A DNA stretch of 14,886 nucleotides from Melioribacter sp. (lineage in GTDB: Bacteria > Bacteroidota > Ignavibacteria > Ignavibacteriales > Melioribacteraceae): the NCBI GenBank assembly GCA_016841125.1, contig JAENZU010000027.1:1-14886 (forward strand). Reading direction: 5' to 3'. This document shows, in pieces, positions 13,498 to 14,886 of the stretch (position 1 is the first letter of the stretch; each line of letters starts with the position of its first letter). A model generated the notes under the pieces. The model ran no database searches, was not told the origin of the DNA, and saw nothing but the letters and a program-made list of their open reading frames with translations. A program made the translations under genes and the position numbers.

Positions 13498-13573
13498 TCA
13501 TGCTCGTCAGGACGCGTCGGGATAATTTGGCATCAATTCGAAAAATTCCCACTTTAAACATGCGGCAATGACA
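13496..13573. repeat. Decayed REP-like palindromic element with TGTCAT terminal inverted repeats
   Basis: A 78-base GC-richer island bounded by TGTCATGC (13496-13503) and its near complement GCAATGACA (13565-13573). Inside are the 8-base palindrome GACGCGTC (13511-13518) and, on the minus strand, CCGC-(9-base loop)-GTGG. This resembles degraded forms of common dispersed 'CATTCCCGC...GCGGGAA' repeats. Only one copy is visible, so membership in a family is inference. Confidence 0.4.
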
Positions 13574-13717
13574 GACTGTTTTCAAAATTCTTCGTAACGT
13601 GAGTAAATAACTATCCTCAATAAAAATTTTGCTTACCAAACAATAATATACGGGATTACTTAATAAACATTTAAAACTTATAATTCCTATCATCAATCAT
13701 TATATTTGATCAAGCAA

Positions 13718-14886
13718 CTAATATTTTAGCTTAAGCACACTCAAGTAACCATCATCAAATTTAGTTTTCAAAAGAACCTGAAAATATTCAGAATTAAATT
13801 CCGAGTTTTGCCAATCAAAAAAATATTGAATATTATAATTTTTCAGTTCTTCGTAAAAATCTCTTGAGAATAATGACTTTTCTTCTGCCGAAAAATAACG
13901 TGACTTAGTAAAAAAAGAAATAATTACTGATTCCGTCCAATTGCCGTTGCTGGCTAAATTCTTATTACTAAGATTAAAATTCTGTGAAATAATTTTGGCG
14001 GTCTTATATTCACTGCTATTTTGCCCTATCCTCAAAGTAAGAGCTTTCACTGGAAAAAGAAGTGTAACTAAAAAAATTAAAGTTATGAGAGCAATTTTAA
14101 TTTTTCCACTTTTTATTTTATCTAAAGTAGATTCAAGCAGCTGAATCGATAAAAGAATCAAAATTATGTATACAAAATAAAGGTACCTGGTTTCAACTAG
14201 CGTCATTAGGTAGCCGGACGCATATAGAATTACCGTTAAAAGTGAGAGCCAAAATTTAAAACCGAACTTAATTTTCTTGAGGAATGCAAATAAAATAAGC
14301 GGAACAAATAGTGGTGAAAATGCTGTGGCAAATAATAATAGTTCCCTAAGATTTTTAATCATATTCTTTAAAAAATAGATAAAGTCGTTAGGCGAATCTA
14401 GAGGGCTCCATTTTATTTGATCATAATATGTAGGATCCTCCCAAGAATTATAAGAATGTTTGTGAGGAGGAGCCGAAAGATTTTCCAACCCGATATGTTT
14501 AAAATTTGCTTCCGGTGAAATGAGTGACATTGCAGCTTTACCGGTTGAACTGAACATCACTTCATCATATTTCCAATAAAGAACACCTACCCATAAGCTG
14601 GTTAAAATTAGGAATGTGATTATCCCCAAAAGGTAATTTTGTAGTATTAATTTTAGGGAGTAAGTACGCTTAAAATAGTAGATTATATTTATAACCGTAA
14701 AATGCAAAAAGAAGAATGGAAGAAAATAACTTTTAGAAAGAAATGCTACCGAAGCTGCAAAACCTGTAAGGGCATATTTTTTCTTCTTATTATTTAAATC
14801 ATCATCTAATAAATATTTGAAATAGATTAGGGAAAACAATAGTAGTAGAGAATCCGGAGTGTAAATCCAATATGAGATATAAATTA
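13718..14886 (-). CDS. Membrane GT-C-type glycosyltransferase, C-terminal part (cut by right window edge)
   Basis: The frame ends at 13718 and is open to the right edge. A TTG at 14839 is an internal Leu codon, not a start, because the frame continues upstream as YWIYTPDSLLLL. About 389 residues are visible. Strongly hydrophobic segments alternate with short polar loops (at least seven likely membrane helices), and a soluble tail of about 100 residues ends DGYLSVLKLKY. The pattern YTPDSLLLL, then YALTGFAASVAFLSKSYFLPFF, is characteristic of the PMT/ArnT (GT39/GT83-like) polyprenyl-phosphate-sugar transferases. These move sugars onto proteins, lipid A or surface polymers on the periplasmic side. 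The catalytic Asp near the N-terminus would lie outside the window. Family assignment is by general pattern, not a specific motif. Confidence 0.75.
   Translation of the reverse strand, partial: IYISYWIYTPDSLLLLFSLIYFKYLLDDDLNNKKKKYALTGFAASVAFLSKSYFLPFFFLHFTVINIIYYFKRTYSLKLILQNYLLGIITFLILTSLWVGVLYWKYDEVMFSSTGKAAMSLISPEANFKHIGLENLSAPPHKHSYNSWEDPTYYDQIKWSPLDSPNDFIYFLKNMIKNLRELLLFATAFSPLFVPLILFAFLKKIKFGFKFWLSLLTVILYASGYLMTLVETRYLYFVYIILILLSIQLLESTLDKIKSGKIKIALITLIFLVTLLFPVKALTLRIGQNSSEYKTAKIISQNFNLSNKNLASNGNWTESVIISFFTKSRYFSAEEKSLFSRDFYEELKNYNIQYFFDWQNSEFNSEYFQVLLKTKFDDGYLSVLKLKY

Larger units (their letters stand above)
13232..13717. other. 486-base intergenic stretch upstream of glmS
   Basis: No credible gene is visible; a minus-strand frame at 13487-13696 runs through a palindromic repeat and has no ribosome binding site. 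The stretch is very AT-rich, apart from a GC-rich island at about 13481-13573 described as a REP-like element. The glmS leader and promoter should be in the part nearest 13232. Confidence 0.6.

Noticed and set aside
13487..13696. 69-codon minus-strand frame
   Set aside because: It runs through a palindromic repeat, lacks a ribosome binding site and has no protein-like composition.
14837..14839. TTG as start of the glycosyltransferase
   Set aside because: The frame stays open to the window edge and encodes typical membrane-enzyme sequence before this codon, so the gene is simply truncated by the window.
1..14886. CRISPR array, insertion sequence or phage genes
   Set aside because: No regularly spaced repeat array, transposase, integrase or reverse transcriptase is seen on either strand; the only notable repeats are within the FISUMP gene and the small palindromes listed.

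Overview
The window is AT-rich bacterial chromosome from a member of the FCB group, most likely Ignavibacteria (Ignavibacteriota) or a close relative. Two genes encode secreted proteins with type IX secretion (T9SS) type A sorting domains, one carrying the 'NYPNPFNP' signature common in that lineage. One of these also has FISUMP (Fibrobacter succinogenes major paralogous) domains. Start sites show modest GGAG-type ribosome binding sites. No phage, transposase, plasmid or CRISPR gene is visible. The lineage is inferred from protein style only.

Left part (1-2285): the 3' end of a small membrane-protein gene (+) meets a PAP2-family phosphatase gene (-) convergently. A small dimeric alpha/beta-barrel (ABM-like) gene (+) follows with a good ribosome binding site. 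Next comes a 490-base stretch with no credible gene but three successive hairpins.

Centre (2286-7549): two large convergent genes for exported proteins. The + gene (693 aa) has a signal peptide, a T9SS sorting-domain-like module close to its N-terminus rather than its C-terminus, and two FISUMP (C-type-lectin-like) domains separated by a fibronectin/Ig-like domain. At the DNA level the two FISUMP copies share a 34-base and an 18-base GC-rich block with no synonymous change. These blocks bracket strongly diverged 134- and 149-base segments. That layout resembles the variable region of a diversity-generating retroelement (DGR) target, but no reverse transcriptase or template repeat lies in the window. 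The - gene (900 aa) has about nine Trp-ending beta strands, suggesting a propeller, and a normal C-terminal sorting domain.

Right part (7875-13231, all minus): tRNA-Phe(GAA) with an encoded CCA and an intrinsic terminator abutting it, then a compact four-gene set transcribed glmS -> cyclic-2,3-diphosphoglycerate-synthetase-like GTPase -> carbamate kinase -> ornithine carbamoyltransferase. The gaps are 18 nt, a 4-nt ATGA overlap and 33 nt, and a large inverted repeat follows the last gene. The last two enzymes share carbamoyl phosphate. The GTPase-like protein is translationally coupled to carbamate kinase and probably works with it, so its usual database name may mislead here. GlmS makes glucosamine-6-phosphate for the cell wall and lipid A.

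The right edge holds the 3' part of a membrane GT-C glycosyltransferase gene (-), preceded by a 486-base gap containing a decayed REP-like palindromic element.
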